61,968 nucleotides of DNA, from NCBI RefSeq assembly GCF_030248535.1, contig NZ_JAHGAJ010000020.1:1-61968 (forward strand), in the 5' to 3' direction. A model generated the notes under the pieces. That model was not told the DNA's origin. It was given only the letters and a program-made list of their open reading frames with translations, and made no database searches. Source of the DNA: Vibrio sp. D404a (lineage in GTDB: Bacteria; Pseudomonadota; Gammaproteobacteria; Enterobacterales; Vibrionaceae). The position numbers and the translations under genes are program-made. This document shows positions 46,736-56,100 of this stretch, piece by piece (position 1 is the first letter of the stretch; each line of letters starts with the position of its first letter).

Positions 46736-46759
46736 AAAAGGCTCCAGTAGGAGCCTTTT
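46736..46759 (-). terminator. Rho-independent terminator after alaA
   Basis: A perfect 10-bp stem AAAAGGCTCC / GGAGCCTTTT (46736-46745, 46750-46759) between the alaA stop (46807) and the yfbR start (46715). The T tract after it on the minus strand is short (TTTTGT). Confidence 0.8.
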
Positions 46760-46806
46760 AAGAATAGAAGCGATTCAGGCTAAATTAAAGCCTTGTTATC
46801 TATGAA

Positions 46807-48024
46807 TTATTCTTGGCTATAGGTCGATAGGAAGCGCTCAAGGCGACCAATCGCGGTTTCCAAGTCTTCAATGTGCGGCAGGGTCACGATTCGGAAGTGA
46901 TCTGGTTTCGGCCAGTTAAAGCCAGTACCTTGCACGAGCAGTACTTTCTCTTGCTTGAGGAAATCGAGTACGAACTTCTGGTCGTCCTTGATGTTGTACA
47001 TCTCAGTATCGATTTTCGGGAACAGGTACATCGCGCCTTTTGGTTTCACACATGACACACCTGGGATCTTGTTGATCAGCTCCCAAGCTCGGTCACGCTG
47101 TTCTAACAGGCGGCCGCCCGGCAGGATCAGTTCGTTGATACTCTGATAACCGCCTAATGCTGTCTGAATCGCGTGCTGCATCGGCACATTTGCACACAGA
47201 CGCATGGACGCGAGCATTTCGAGGCCTTCTACATAGCCCTTCGCAAGGTGTTTAGGACCCGTTAGGAACATCCAACCGCCACGGAAGCCACAGACTCGGT
47301 AAGCTTTAGATAGACCGTTAAAGGTCACCATTAGGATATCTTCGGCAAGTGTTGCAATAGAGGTGTGTACTGCACCGTCGTAAAGCACTTTGTCGTAGAT
47401 CTCATCGGCGAAGATCATCAACTTGTGTTCACGAGCAATCTCGATCACTTGCAATAAGAAGTCGCGACTGTAAACGGCACCGGTTGGGTTGTTTGGGTTA
47501 ATAAGAACAATGCCGCGCGTCTTTGGCGTGATCTTAGCGCGCATGTCATCTAGGTCTGGATACCAGTCGTTCTCTTCATCACACATGTAGTGAACGGCTT
47601 TACCGCCTGATAGCGCAACAGAGGCTGTCCACAGTGGGTAGTCAGGAGCGGGAACTAAGATTTCATCGCCATTATTTAGCAGTGCTTGCATCGACATTAC
47701 GATAAGCTCTGATGCACCGTTTCCGATGTACACATCTTCAACGTCTAGGTTGCGCAGTCCTTTCTTTTGGTAGTGCTGCACCACGGCTTTACGTGCAGAG
47801 TAGATACCTTTCGAATCGCAGTAACCTTGAGATGTCGGAAGGTTGCGGATTACGTCAACGAGGATTTCATCTGGGGCGTCAAAACCAAACGGGGCCGGAT
47901 TACCAATATTTAGCTTCAGGATTTTATGTCCTTCTTCTTCCATGCGTTTAGCATGTTTTAGTACAGGTCCCCTGATCTCATAGCATACACTGTTGAGTTT
48001 TGACGACATCCCGATATTTTGCAT
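46807..48024 (-). CDS. alaA: Alanine-synthesising transaminase AlaA
   Basis: AlaA transfers the amino group from glutamate to pyruvate to make alanine (PLP-dependent class I aminotransferase). The 405-residue product (same length as E. coli YfbQ/AlaA) has NPNNPTGAVYS, the DEIYDKVLYDG segment and the PLP lysine in FNGLSKAYRVCGFRGGW. The start follows TTTAGGAAATCGGCA. It is divergent from menF. Confidence 0.95.
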   Translation of the reverse strand: MQNIGMSSKLNSVCYEIRGPVLKHAKRMEEEGHKILKLNIGNPAPFGFDAPDEILVDVIRNLPTSQGYCDSKGIYSARKAVVQHYQKKGLRNLDVEDVYIGNGASELIVMSMQALLNNGDEILVPAPDYPLWTASVALSGGKAVHYMCDEENDWYPDLDDMRAKITPKTRGIVLINPNNPTGAVYSRDFLLQVIEIAREHKLMIFADEIYDKVLYDGAVHTSIATLAEDILMVTFNGLSKAYRVCGFRGGWMFLTGPKHLAKGYVEGLEMLASMRLCANVPMQHAIQTALGGYQSINELILPGGRLLEQRDRAWELINKIPGVSCVKPKGAMYLFPKIDTEMYNIKDDQKFVLDFLKQEKVLLVQGTGFNWPKPDHFRIVTLPHIEDLETAIGRLERFLSTYSQE

Positions 48025-48243
48025 TGCCGATTTCCTAAAAATTATTTAAATACTTTATTAAAGTACCCTAAATTGGCGTTTGATAGAATAAAAATCTGAA
48101 CAATAAGATAATTCCGGATAACCTTTAGCCAATGGACTTTCTGGCGGTGAGGAGAGGGTTTTCATAAATGCTGACATAAGCGTTACAAGTCAGGCGCGGA
48201 GGCGCGTAAAATCACAGGAATACCGAAAAGATTTTAGACATTC

Positions 48244-48272
48244 TTGATCTAAGTAGGTGCTACCCATAAAGT
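48244..48272 (+). promoter_or_regulatory. Sigma-70 promoter of the men operon
   Basis: TTGATC (48244-48249), a 17-base spacer and TAAAGT (48267-48272). The start point near 48279 gives a leader of about 37 bases. Confidence 0.5.
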
Positions 48273-48315
48273 ATCAAACTAATATAATAATAAATTAGAT
48301 GTGAACGAGGTCGAT

Positions 48316-49623
48316 TTGTCACATTTCCAACAAACCATCTCCGCTTTGATTGAGCGAGTTCAAAATGCCCAAGCTGGCGAAGTTCGTTGTGTTGAAGTTC
48401 TTAAGCAAAAACCACCGTTTGCATTTATTGATTGGCTTCATGCTCAACCGCTATTCCCCAAATTCTACTGGCAGTCTCGTGACACTCGAGAAGAGGTCGT
48501 TGCGCTAGGACAACTTCATACCTTTTCTGATCCCGCTCCCGCTTATGCAATCCTCGGTGAAGAGCAACGCATCTGGGGTGGCCGCTCTTTTGATGGGCAC
48601 ACTGAAAAGAATCGACGCTGTATGGAGTCGTTTTTCTTCCTGCCACAAATTGAGCTGATCCGCTTTGATGACCAATGGTCTTTGGCGGTGAACTTAACGC
48701 CTGATCGTATTACGTCGATTAATGCTTTGAAAAAGTTATCGGCAGACGCAGCCGTATTGTCACCATTGACCGCTCATATTGAGCAAATCAATCACACTCC
48801 AGAACAGCCTGAGTGGAACGGCCTTGTTGAAAAAGTCCTAACCGGTATTGAAAACGACGATTTCAAGAAAGTGGTGTTGGCTCGAAAAACCACAGTGCAG
48901 CTTGATGAACCGATTTGTGCCGCGCAGCTTCTCAAAGCCAGCTATCAAAAGAACCACAACAGCTTTCACTTTATGTTGGTTCTCGACTCGAAACACAGTT
49001 TTATTGGCTCGACACCTGAAAGGTTGTACAGCCGTCATGGCACTGAGCTAGATACAGAAGCACTGGCGGGTACGATAGGTCGTGGTAACAGCGCCTCTTC
49101 AGATATGGAGCTAGCCAATTGGCTTACTCAAGATCAGAAGAACCTGAACGAGAACCAGTATGTGGTGGACGACATTGTGGACCGCTTAACAGCGTATTCT
49201 CACTCTGTGAACGTCGAGAAAGAGGCTCGATTGGTTCGCCTTCGTAAAGTACAGCATTTAAAACGTCATATTCATGCACAGCTACATGCCGGGGTCAACG
49301 GGGTACAACTACTCGGCACGCTGCAACCCACTGCCGCTGTAGCGGGTTTACCTCGCAAAGAGTCAATGGACTTTATCTTGAAACATGAACCGTTTGCTCG
49401 AGGCTGGTATGCGGGCTCTGTGGGTTATATCAGTCATCAACGTGCTGAATTCTGTGTCGCTATTCGCAGCGCTTTGATCGTCAACGATCAGGTACAGCTG
49501 TTTGCTGGTGCGGGGATCGTACCCGGATCTGTTGCCGAGCACGAATGGCAAGAATTGAACAAGAAGATGTCGACGCTGTTGAGTTTGATCTCTGAGCACC
49601 CGCCATTGGGTGTGGCATCATGA
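48316..49623 (+). CDS. menF: Isochorismate synthase MenF
   Basis: MenF converts chorismate to isochorismate, the first step of menaquinone synthesis. The product of about 435 residues is a chorismate-binding enzyme with motifs KVVLARKTTV, GSTPERLYSRHGTELDTEAL, the catalytic-region LAGTIGRG and the C-terminal FCVAIRSALI and FAGAGIVPGSVAEHEW. TTG 48316 is chosen because ACGAGG lies five bases upstream; GTG 48301 in the same frame has no ribosome site. The stop overlaps menD (ATGA). Confidence 0.93.
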   Translation: MSHFQQTISALIERVQNAQAGEVRCVEVLKQKPPFAFIDWLHAQPLFPKFYWQSRDTREEVVALGQLHTFSDPAPAYAILGEEQRIWGGRSFDGHTEKNRRCMESFFFLPQIELIRFDDQWSLAVNLTPDRITSINALKKLSADAAVLSPLTAHIEQINHTPEQPEWNGLVEKVLTGIENDDFKKVVLARKTTVQLDEPICAAQLLKASYQKNHNSFHFMLVLDSKHSFIGSTPERLYSRHGTELDTEALAGTIGRGNSASSDMELANWLTQDQKNLNENQYVVDDIVDRLTAYSHSVNVEKEARLVRLRKVQHLKRHIHAQLHAGVNGVQLLGTLQPTAAVAGLPRKESMDFILKHEPFARGWYAGSVGYISHQRAEFCVAIRSALIVNDQVQLFAGAGIVPGSVAEHEWQELNKKMSTLLSLISEHPPLGVAS

Positions 49624-51359
49624 GTTCACAACCTTTGAATCATGACCAAGCCGTTCTCAATCGAATTTGGTCATCGACGCTGCTAGAAGAGCTAGCGCGC
49701 AGTGGGGTAGAGCATGTCTGTATTGCGCCAGGCTCGCGTTCTACGCCGCTAACTTTAGAAGCACAAGCCAACACCAAATTGACTATCCACACGCATTTTG
49801 ATGAGCGTGGCCTTGGCTTTTTTGCACTCGGCTTAGCCAAAGCGACGCAAGGAAAAGTGGCGGTTATCGTGACGTCTGGTACCGCGGTTGCCAATCTTTT
49901 ACCGGCTGTGGCTGAAGCGGGATTAACTTGTGAATCATTGATTTTACTGACCTCAGATAGGCCCGTTGAATTGGTCAATTGCGGTGCAAACCAAGCGATA
50001 CAGCAATTGGGGATTTTTTCGCAGCACGTTGAAGGCGCACTTAACCTGCCAAGTCCAACGACCCAAGTATCATTGAACTGGTTGTTGAGCTCTCTCGATG
50101 ACGTGTTAGCGCGACAAAGTGCTCATGGCGGCCCTGTTCACATTAATTGTCCATATCCAGAGCCGCTCTATTCTAACGAGTCTGCGGATATCTATCGTGA
50201 CTACTGCGCATCGGTGGCTAATTGGCAGGAGAGCGAAAAAACCTACACCTCAAAATCCTATCGCCTTACTGCGACAACGCCTAACGTATCACCGTGTGAT
50301 TATCTTGAACGCCGCGGTGTTGTAGTCATAGGTTCGCTGGAACTTGAACAAGCTAAAGCAGCAAAGCAGTTCGCTGAATCGTTGGGTTGGCCTGTGTTGT
50401 GTGACCCACAATCTGGCTTGGAGAGTGAATGGCAGTATTACGACTTGTGGTTGCAAATCCCAGAAGCTGCGCGCGGCTTGAGCGAGTGTGACTGTATTAT
50501 TCAATTTGGTGAACGCATTGTATCTAAGCGCCTGAACCAGTGGATGAAGCAACAAGCGAGAGCATTTACTCCGCAGCAGTACCTTGTCATATCTTCAGAC
50601 AGTCACTGCATCAACCAAGATCACCTCCCTCAAACGCATATTGTAGCGCAGCCTGTTCAGTGGGTTGCTAGCCAAACATTGCCGAGCTTACACGCACACT
50701 ATGCTGGCTGGGCAGAGAGTGTCAAAGCCGTGTCTCAGTGCGTGGCTCAGCAAGCGCACGCTCAACTCATGAACGACGACCAATTAACAGAGCTCAGTGT
50801 CGCGGTCGATTTGTCGGCTAGACTTAGAGGGCGAGAGTTGTTTGTTGGAAACAGCCTAATGGTGAGATTGGTGGATATGTTGTCGGCAGTGCCAAGCCGC
50901 TCTGTTTACAGTAATCGTGGCGCGTCAGGAATCGATGGATTGGTCGCTACAGCGGCGGGTGCACTCAAAGTCAATCAACAACCGATGTTGATGCTGATTG
51001 GTGACACTTCTCTGCTCTATGACTTGAACTCTTTGGCTCTGCTTAGCGAATCTGAAACACCTATGGTTATTGTGGTGACCAACAATGATGGCGGTGCAAT
51101 TTTTGACTTACTACCCGTTCCTCAGCAACAGAAACAATCTCTCTATCAGATGCCTCATGGGTATAGCTTTGAACACGCAGCGGCGCAGTTCCGATTGCAA
51201 TACGCAGCCCCTGAAACCCTCACTCAATATCAGAATGTTATTGAATCACATTTTGAGCAGGGAAGTGGTGCACTACTGGTGGAGGTCAAAACCCCGCCAG
51301 AGCAGGCATCTAGTTTATTGAAGCAGTTCAATTCAATGTTAAAAGAGGCGTTAGCCTAA
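49620..51359 (+). CDS. menD: SEPHCHC synthase MenD
   Basis: MenD is the thiamine-diphosphate enzyme that joins isochorismate with 2-oxoglutarate to form SEPHCHC. The 579-residue product has the N-terminal motif CIAPGSRSTPLTLEA, the ThDP glutamate region (HFDERGLGFFALGLAKATQG) and the C-terminal metal/ThDP motif GDTSLLYDLNSLALL with NNDGGAIF. It overlaps menF by four bases and is followed 9 bases later by menH. Confidence 0.95.
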   Translation: MSSQPLNHDQAVLNRIWSSTLLEELARSGVEHVCIAPGSRSTPLTLEAQANTKLTIHTHFDERGLGFFALGLAKATQGKVAVIVTSGTAVANLLPAVAEAGLTCESLILLTSDRPVELVNCGANQAIQQLGIFSQHVEGALNLPSPTTQVSLNWLLSSLDDVLARQSAHGGPVHINCPYPEPLYSNESADIYRDYCASVANWQESEKTYTSKSYRLTATTPNVSPCDYLERRGVVVIGSLELEQAKAAKQFAESLGWPVLCDPQSGLESEWQYYDLWLQIPEAARGLSECDCIIQFGERIVSKRLNQWMKQQARAFTPQQYLVISSDSHCINQDHLPQTHIVAQPVQWVASQTLPSLHAHYAGWAESVKAVSQCVAQQAHAQLMNDDQLTELSVAVDLSARLRGRELFVGNSLMVRLVDMLSAVPSRSVYSNRGASGIDGLVATAAGALKVNQQPMLMLIGDTSLLYDLNSLALLSESETPMVIVVTNNDGGAIFDLLPVPQQQKQSLYQMPHGYSFEHAAAQFRLQYAAPETLTQYQNVIESHFEQGSGALLVEVKTPPEQASSLLKQFNSMLKEALA

Positions 51360-51368
51360 GGAGTCGAC

Positions 51369-52169
51369 ATGCTTTTCTCCACCTATTATCCCGCTGAGCA
51401 AACCTCATCAGAGAAGCCTTTGCTTGTATTTTTGCATGGTCTACTCGGAAGCGGAGAGGATTGGAGTGCATGTCACTCATATCTATCTGAATATCCGCGA
51501 TTGTGTATCGACTTACCCGGGCACGGCAAGAGCTGTTTTGTTGACCCGGTAGGCTTTGATCACTGTTGTGAGAAAATCGTCCAGAATGTGCAGTTTCAGC
51601 TGCAGCAATATCAGCTCCCAGAAGACTATCCCATTGTTTTAATTGGTTACTCACTCGGCGGCCGCTTAGCCATGTATGGCGTCACTAGCCACAAGTTTGA
51701 GGGGTTAAACTTGGTGAAGGTGGTGGTGGAAGGCGGCAACTTTGGCCTCGATTGTGACGATGCAAGAGCGCAACGTCTAGTGCACGATACCCAGTGGGCG
51801 GTACGCTTTGCACAGCAATCAATTGAAGATGTTTTAGACGATTGGTATCAACAAAGCGTCTTTTCTTCACTAAATCATGAGCAAAGACAAACTTTGGTCA
51901 TAAAGCGTAGTGGTAACCTTGGAGTATCCGTAGCAAATATGTTGTTATCTACATCACTCGCTAAGCAACCGGATTTACGTGCCACATTGAAATCTTGTGA
52001 GCATCAACTGCATTATATTTGCGGTAAAAAAGATCGTAAATTCATTGAATTGGCAGAGAGTAGCGGCTTTGAATTTAGTCAGGTCGATCATGCAGGACAT
52101 AACGTCCATTTTGAGCAACCTGAACTATTTTCCAATTTGATCATCCAATGCATTAATAAGCATGATTGA
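51369..52169 (+). CDS. menH: SHCHC synthase MenH (alpha/beta hydrolase)
   Basis: MenH eliminates pyruvate from SEPHCHC to give SHCHC. The 266-residue alpha/beta hydrolase has the oxyanion motif LHGLLGSGEDW, the nucleophile elbow GYSLGGR (Ser) and the C-terminal catalytic histidine in VDHAGHNVHFEQP. The ATG follows AAGGAG. It lies between menD and menB in the pathway operon. Confidence 0.92.
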   Translation: MLFSTYYPAEQTSSEKPLLVFLHGLLGSGEDWSACHSYLSEYPRLCIDLPGHGKSCFVDPVGFDHCCEKIVQNVQFQLQQYQLPEDYPIVLIGYSLGGRLAMYGVTSHKFEGLNLVKVVVEGGNFGLDCDDARAQRLVHDTQWAVRFAQQSIEDVLDDWYQQSVFSSLNHEQRQTLVIKRSGNLGVSVANMLLSTSLAKQPDLRATLKSCEHQLHYICGKKDRKFIELAESSGFEFSQVDHAGHNVHFEQPELFSNLIIQCINKHD

Positions 52170-52281
52170 ACTCGTAGTCAGAGCATTACGTAAAAACGCT
52201 TTATGTAGATAGCAATTGATACAGTCATTGCGACGCTGTCATGAATCGGCAGCGATCACGAATATAACAATGGGAACCACC

Positions 52282-53148
52282 ATGGCGAAAACAGTAGGCA
52301 TCACCGAAGAAGAACTTTACGCAGCAGTAAACTGGAGCGATGAAGGCAGTCAATATGAAGACATCCAATACCACAAGTCAGACGACGGTATTGCGAAGAT
52401 CACGATTGCGCGTCCTCAAGTTCATAATGCGTTTCGTCCACAAACCGTAAAAGAGATGATTAACGCACTGGCTGACGCTCGTTACGACGAGAAAGTAGGC
52501 GTAATTATTCTGACTGGCTTGGGTGAGAAAGCATTCTGTTCTGGTGGTGACCAAAGTATCCGTGGCGATTACGGCGGTTACCAAGATGATTCAGGCACAC
52601 ACCACTTAAATGTATTAGATTTCCAACGCCAAATCCGCACGTGTCCTAAGCCTGTCATTGCTGCCGTTTCTGGTTGGGCTGTTGGCGGTGGTCACGTACT
52701 GCACATGATGTGTGACCTAACGATCGCCGCTGAAAATGCACAATTTGGTCAAACTGGCCCGAAAGTAGGCTCATTTGATGGCGGTTGGGGCGCTTCTTAC
52801 ATGGCTCGTATCGTGGGTCAGAAGAAGGCTCGCGAAATCTGGTTCCTATGTCGCTTCTACGACGCTCAAGAAGCGGTGGACATGGGCTTAGTGAATACGG
52901 TTGTTCCTGTAGAAGACCTAGAGAAAGAGACGGTACGTTGGTGTCGTGAGGTTCTACAACACAGCCCAATGGCACTGCGCTGCCTGAAAGCGGCACTTAA
53001 CGCAGACTGTGATGGTCAAGCGGGTCTACAGGAGCTAGCAGGTAATGCCACTATGATGTTCTACATGACGGAAGAGGGCCAAGAAGGTCGTAATGCCTTC
53101 AACGAAAAACGTCGCCCCGACTTCGACAAGTTCCCTCGTAACCCATAA
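52282..53148 (+). CDS. menB: 1,4-dihydroxy-2-naphthoyl-CoA synthase MenB
   Basis: MenB closes the second ring of the naphthoquinone from o-succinylbenzoyl-CoA. The 288-residue crotonase-family product has [18 protein letters not shown] and [20 protein letters not shown] (oxyanion hole) and the MenB-type [23 protein letters not shown] 52282 ([15 protein letters not shown]) matches the family N-terminus; the upstream in-frame ATGs at 52216 and 52270 add unrelated residues. A strong terminator follows. Confidence 0.95.
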   Translation: MAKTVGITEEELYAAVNWSDEGSQYEDIQYHKSDDGIAKITIARPQVHNAFRPQTVKEMINALADARYDEKVGVIILTGLGEKAFCSGGDQSIRGDYGGYQDDSGTHHLNVLDFQRQIRTCPKPVIAAVSGWAVGGGHVLHMMCDLTIAAENAQFGQTGPKVGSFDGGWGASYMARIVGQKKAREIWFLCRFYDAQEAVDMGLVNTVVPVEDLEKETVRWCREVLQHSPMALRCLKAALNADCDGQAGLQELAGNATMMFYMTEEGQEGRNAFNEKRRPDFDKFPRNP

Positions 53149-53159
53149 CCCATTCAAAC

Positions 53160-53196
53160 AACACAATGAGTCGCATAATGCGGCTCATTGTGTTTT
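53160..53196 (+). terminator. Strong terminator inside the men operon (menB/menC)
   Basis: A 14-bp stem ACACAATGAGTCGC / GCGGCTCATTGTGT with one wobble, loop ATAAT, followed by TTTTT (53161-53196). It lies 12 bases after menB and 28 before menC, in the middle of a co-directional pathway cluster. Confidence 0.9.
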
Positions 53197-53223
53197 TAAA
53201 GCTTTTGTTCACTAGGAAGGCTT

Positions 53224-54231
53224 ATGAACACGATCAATACAATACGCACTGCCAAACTCTATCGTTATCAGTTACTTATGGATAGCGGTGTGGTGCTACG
53301 TGATAGCAAGTTGAGTCAACGTATCGGTTACGTGATTCAATTAGAGAGTGACGGGAAGCAAGCGCTCGGAGAAGTTTCTCCACTGCCGGGTTTTAGCTTG
53401 GAAGATACAGAGCAAGCGGGTATTCAGCTGCAAGAGCAGTTAGAGTTGTGGAGCCACAATAAGCCGCTCACCCCTTATGAAGACCTCTACCCGTCGGTTG
53501 CTTTCGGTTTGTCGATGGCGATGATGGAGCTTGAGGGTGAATTGGGAGAGCAGGGCAACTACCGCGCTGCGCCACTGTGTACGGGTGACCCTGATGAATT
53601 GATACCTGTACTTAATGAGATGGAAGGTGAGAAGGTCGCGAAAGTTAAGGTCGGCCTCTATGAGGCGATTCGTGATGGCATGCTAGTAAGCCTGTTTTTA
53701 GAATCAATTCCTGATCTGAGCCTACGTCTTGATGCCAACCGCGCTTGGAAGCCAGAGAAAGCCAAACAGTTCATTAAGTACATTTCGCCGTCATTGCGTC
53801 AGCGTATTAGCTTTATCGAAGAGCCGTGCCAGCAACCAGAAGACAGCTTAGCGTTTGCGATTGATAACGGCGTTGCCATTGCTTGGGATGAAACCTTGCA
53901 AGATGCGGTTAAGCGTTCTGATTTCAATCTCAGTGATCTCACGGGTGCTAAAGCGGTGGTAATTAAGCCGACTCTAATTGGTTCTGTTGAACGCTGCGTG
54001 GCCATCATTGAGCGAGCAAAACAGCTGGGTATTAAGCCGGTTCTTAGCTCCAGCATTGAAACTAGTCTCGGCCTGACACAAATTGCACGCCTAGCGCATC
54101 AATACCTGCCTGATGAGGTTCCGGGCTTAGACACCATCGGTCTGTTCCAATCTCAACTTGAAGTGGCATGGCCGAACAGCGATCTACCACTAGAGCCGTT
54201 AGAAAATCAGCTGCTGATCTGGCAGTCGTAA
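53224..54231 (+). CDS. menC: o-Succinylbenzoate synthase MenC
   Basis: MenC dehydrates SHCHC to o-succinylbenzoate (enolase superfamily). The 335-residue product has KVKVGLYEA with the catalytic lysine, metal-binding acids in LRLDANRAW, FIEEPCQQ and IAWDETL, and the second lysine in AVVIKPTLIG. Length is slightly above E. coli (320). An AGGAAGG ribosome site precedes the ATG. Confidence 0.93.
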   Translation: MNTINTIRTAKLYRYQLLMDSGVVLRDSKLSQRIGYVIQLESDGKQALGEVSPLPGFSLEDTEQAGIQLQEQLELWSHNKPLTPYEDLYPSVAFGLSMAMMELEGELGEQGNYRAAPLCTGDPDELIPVLNEMEGEKVAKVKVGLYEAIRDGMLVSLFLESIPDLSLRLDANRAWKPEKAKQFIKYISPSLRQRISFIEEPCQQPEDSLAFAIDNGVAIAWDETLQDAVKRSDFNLSDLTGAKAVVIKPTLIGSVERCVAIIERAKQLGIKPVLSSSIETSLGLTQIARLAHQYLPDEVPGLDTIGLFQSQLEVAWPNSDLPLEPLENQLLIWQS

Positions 54232-54255
54232 GCGGTTTGCATCCTCAACATCAAT

Positions 54256-54282
54256 ACAGCTCATCAAACTCTGATGAGCTGT
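54256..54282 (+). promoter_or_regulatory. Perfect 11-bp hairpin at the start of menE
   Basis: ACAGCTCATCA / TGATGAGCTGT (54256-54266, 54272-54282) with loop AACTC. It lies between the menC stop (54231) and the conserved part of menE. No T tract follows, so it is not a standard terminator. It may control menE translation. Confidence 0.5.
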
Positions 54283-54305
54283 TAACTTCTTCATCAAGTG
54301 CACTC

Positions 54306-55703
54306 GTGAACTCTACTCAATCCTTATGGCAGCACTGGGCTAAAACGACTCCTAATAGCTGCGCTTTAATTACCGCTTCTCAAACAATCAATTGGCTTCA
54401 GTTTAGTGACTTGGTTGAACGTTATTCTGGTTATCTGCACGCGCAAGGACTGTCTCACGGCGACATACTGACTGTAGTGGGCAGAAACAGCTGTGAGTTA
54501 GTGGTGGCTTATCTGGCATCACTAAAACTGGGTGTATTGGTGGCGATGACCATGCCTCAGCCGCCATCCAAGCTTGAGCAGAAGTTGACGACTCTGTATC
54601 GTCAAGGTCAGCGCCGCTTTGTCGCCTTTACTGACACCCAATCAGAAATGGCTGACCTCGATGCTCAACTCATCGAGCTACCGAGCTTAAATGCGATTGC
54701 TAGCTTTGAATGCTCTACGAGTCTCGATAGACATAGCGAGAAAAGTGACCTTGCCTCTATCGTGTTCACATCGGGTTCGACGGGCAACCCCAAAGCAGTC
54801 GCGCATACCTCTGAGCAGCACATCGCATCGGCGAGTGGACTGTTGGCGCAGTTCGAGTTTGGTTCAACACACTCTTGGCTTTTGAGCTTACCTATGTATC
54901 ACGTCTCTGGGTTGGCGATTATTTATCGTTGGCTGGTGGCGGGTGCAACGCTGAAAGTGGGTCATCAAGGGTTAGAGAGTGACATCAAGGGTTGTACTCA
55001 TGCATCACTGGTCGCGACTCAGCTTAGACGCTTGCTTGATAGTGAGTGTCCACTCTCGCTGAGTTATGTATTGCTTGGTGGCAGTCATATTCCAAATCAA
55101 CTTGCTTTGGAAGCCAACCAACGCGGTATCGAAACTTGGATCGGTTACGGCATGACGGAAGCGGCATCAACGGTAACGGCAAAGCCAGTTGATGCACACT
55201 CAGATGCGGGATGCGTGTTGCCAAATCGCGCAATTAAGATTGACCAAGGCCGAATTTGGATAGGCGGCGACACCTTAGCGAGTGGTTACTATCATCAGGG
55301 GCAAATTACGCCGTTGAAAAATCAGCAGGGGTGGTTCGATAGCAAAGATCTCGGTAGGTGGGAAGGTGAGCGCATCACCATCATTGGACGAGCGGATAAC
55401 CAATTCATTTCTGGCGGTGAGAATATCCACTGTGAAGAGATAGAGTCAGCCCTCAACAAGCACTCAGCGATACGACAAGCCTTTGTTGTTCCAGTTGATG
55501 ATAAAGAGTTCGGACAGCGTCCAGTAGCGATCATCGACTGCGACCAGTTAGAAAGTGCCGATGTCTATCAGGCGTTTCTGTTGAAATATCTAGAGAAATT
55601 CAAAATTCCTAAGAACTACTATGCAATGCCACAACTGAAACAAGAAGGTATTAAGGTTTCGAGGAAGCAGTTGGCGGACTGGCTCAAAAGTAAGACGAGT
55701 TAA
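54306..55703 (+). CDS. menE: o-Succinylbenzoate-CoA ligase MenE
   Basis: MenE activates o-succinylbenzoate with CoA through an adenylate. The product is a class I adenylate-forming enzyme with the P-loop IVFTSGSTGNPKAVAHT, the GYGMTEAA motif, the hinge DLGRWEGERITIIGRADN and the C-terminal catalytic lysine in SRKQLADWLK. The start is uncertain: GTG 54306 gives 465 residues, close to the family norm (about 450), but has no clear ribosome site; TTG 54237 gives 488 and ATG 54168 gives 511 residues with a 64-base overlap into menC. The extra N-terminal residues are serine-rich and not family-like. Confidence 0.9.
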   Translation: MNSTQSLWQHWAKTTPNSCALITASQTINWLQFSDLVERYSGYLHAQGLSHGDILTVVGRNSCELVVAYLASLKLGVLVAMTMPQPPSKLEQKLTTLYRQGQRRFVAFTDTQSEMADLDAQLIELPSLNAIASFECSTSLDRHSEKSDLASIVFTSGSTGNPKAVAHTSEQHIASASGLLAQFEFGSTHSWLLSLPMYHVSGLAIIYRWLVAGATLKVGHQGLESDIKGCTHASLVATQLRRLLDSECPLSLSYVLLGGSHIPNQLALEANQRGIETWIGYGMTEAASTVTAKPVDAHSDAGCVLPNRAIKIDQGRIWIGGDTLASGYYHQGQITPLKNQQGWFDSKDLGRWEGERITIIGRADNQFISGGENIHCEEIESALNKHSAIRQAFVVPVDDKEFGQRPVAIIDCDQLESADVYQAFLLKYLEKFKIPKNYYAMPQLKQEGIKVSRKQLADWLKSKTS

Positions 55704-55822
55704 CCAGAGCAGTAGCTTAGTCGAAATGGGTATGAAATAGTTCAAAACAGAATTTATTATCTTTATAACTATCTATCATAATGAAGCCTGATTATAAGGG
55801 ACTATTGAATAAGGCTTCAGAC

Positions 55823-55987
55823 ATGAAAATTGCTCTTATCTTTGCAGTTCTGCTGCAACTAGGACAAGCTCTCATCTCGCATGGATTAACTCGCTCTCTT
55901 GCTGAGCTGACAGCATTTGTATTGGTGGTAGTATTAGTGATGATGCAGAGAAAGGAAAAACAGTCCAAGACGACAGTCACGCAGTAA
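55823..55987 (+). CDS. Small two-helix membrane protein
   Basis: A short ORF whose product begins MKIALIFAVLLQLGQALISH and has a second hydrophobic helix (LTAFVLVVVLVMMQ), then a basic tail (RKEKQSKTTVTQ). The AAGG at 55811-55814 fits a start at 55823; an in-frame ATG at 55781 would add 14 residues without a ribosome site. The positive tail after the second helix suggests both ends face the cytoplasm. It lies alone between menE and the convergent yeiH-family gene and is followed by a good terminator. Function unknown. Confidence 0.5.
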   Translation: MKIALIFAVLLQLGQALISHGLTRSLAELTAFVLVVVLVMMQRKEKQSKTTVTQ

Positions 55988-56026
55988 GCGTCAATCAATC
56001 CGTCTAAGAAAGCGCCTCGAAAAAAG

Positions 56027-56063
56027 AACCCTCACCACTGTGGTAACAATGGTGAGGGTTTTT
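56027..56063. terminator. Bidirectional terminator before the YeiH-family gene
   Basis: A perfect 11-bp stem AACCCTCACCA / TGGTGAGGGTT (56027-56037, 56050-56060) with an internal ACCA/TGGT, an A run on the left and T run on the right. It serves the small membrane protein gene and the convergent gene ending at 56101. Confidence 0.9.
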
Positions 56064-56100
56064 CGTTTTTGAGCTGGGCGTCTTTGAGCTGGATTTTAGG

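Noticed and set aside
55792..55998. Minus-strand 68-codon ORF opposite the small membrane protein
   Set aside because: No ribosome site, and the plus-strand frame has the clearer two-helix membrane pattern and terminator.
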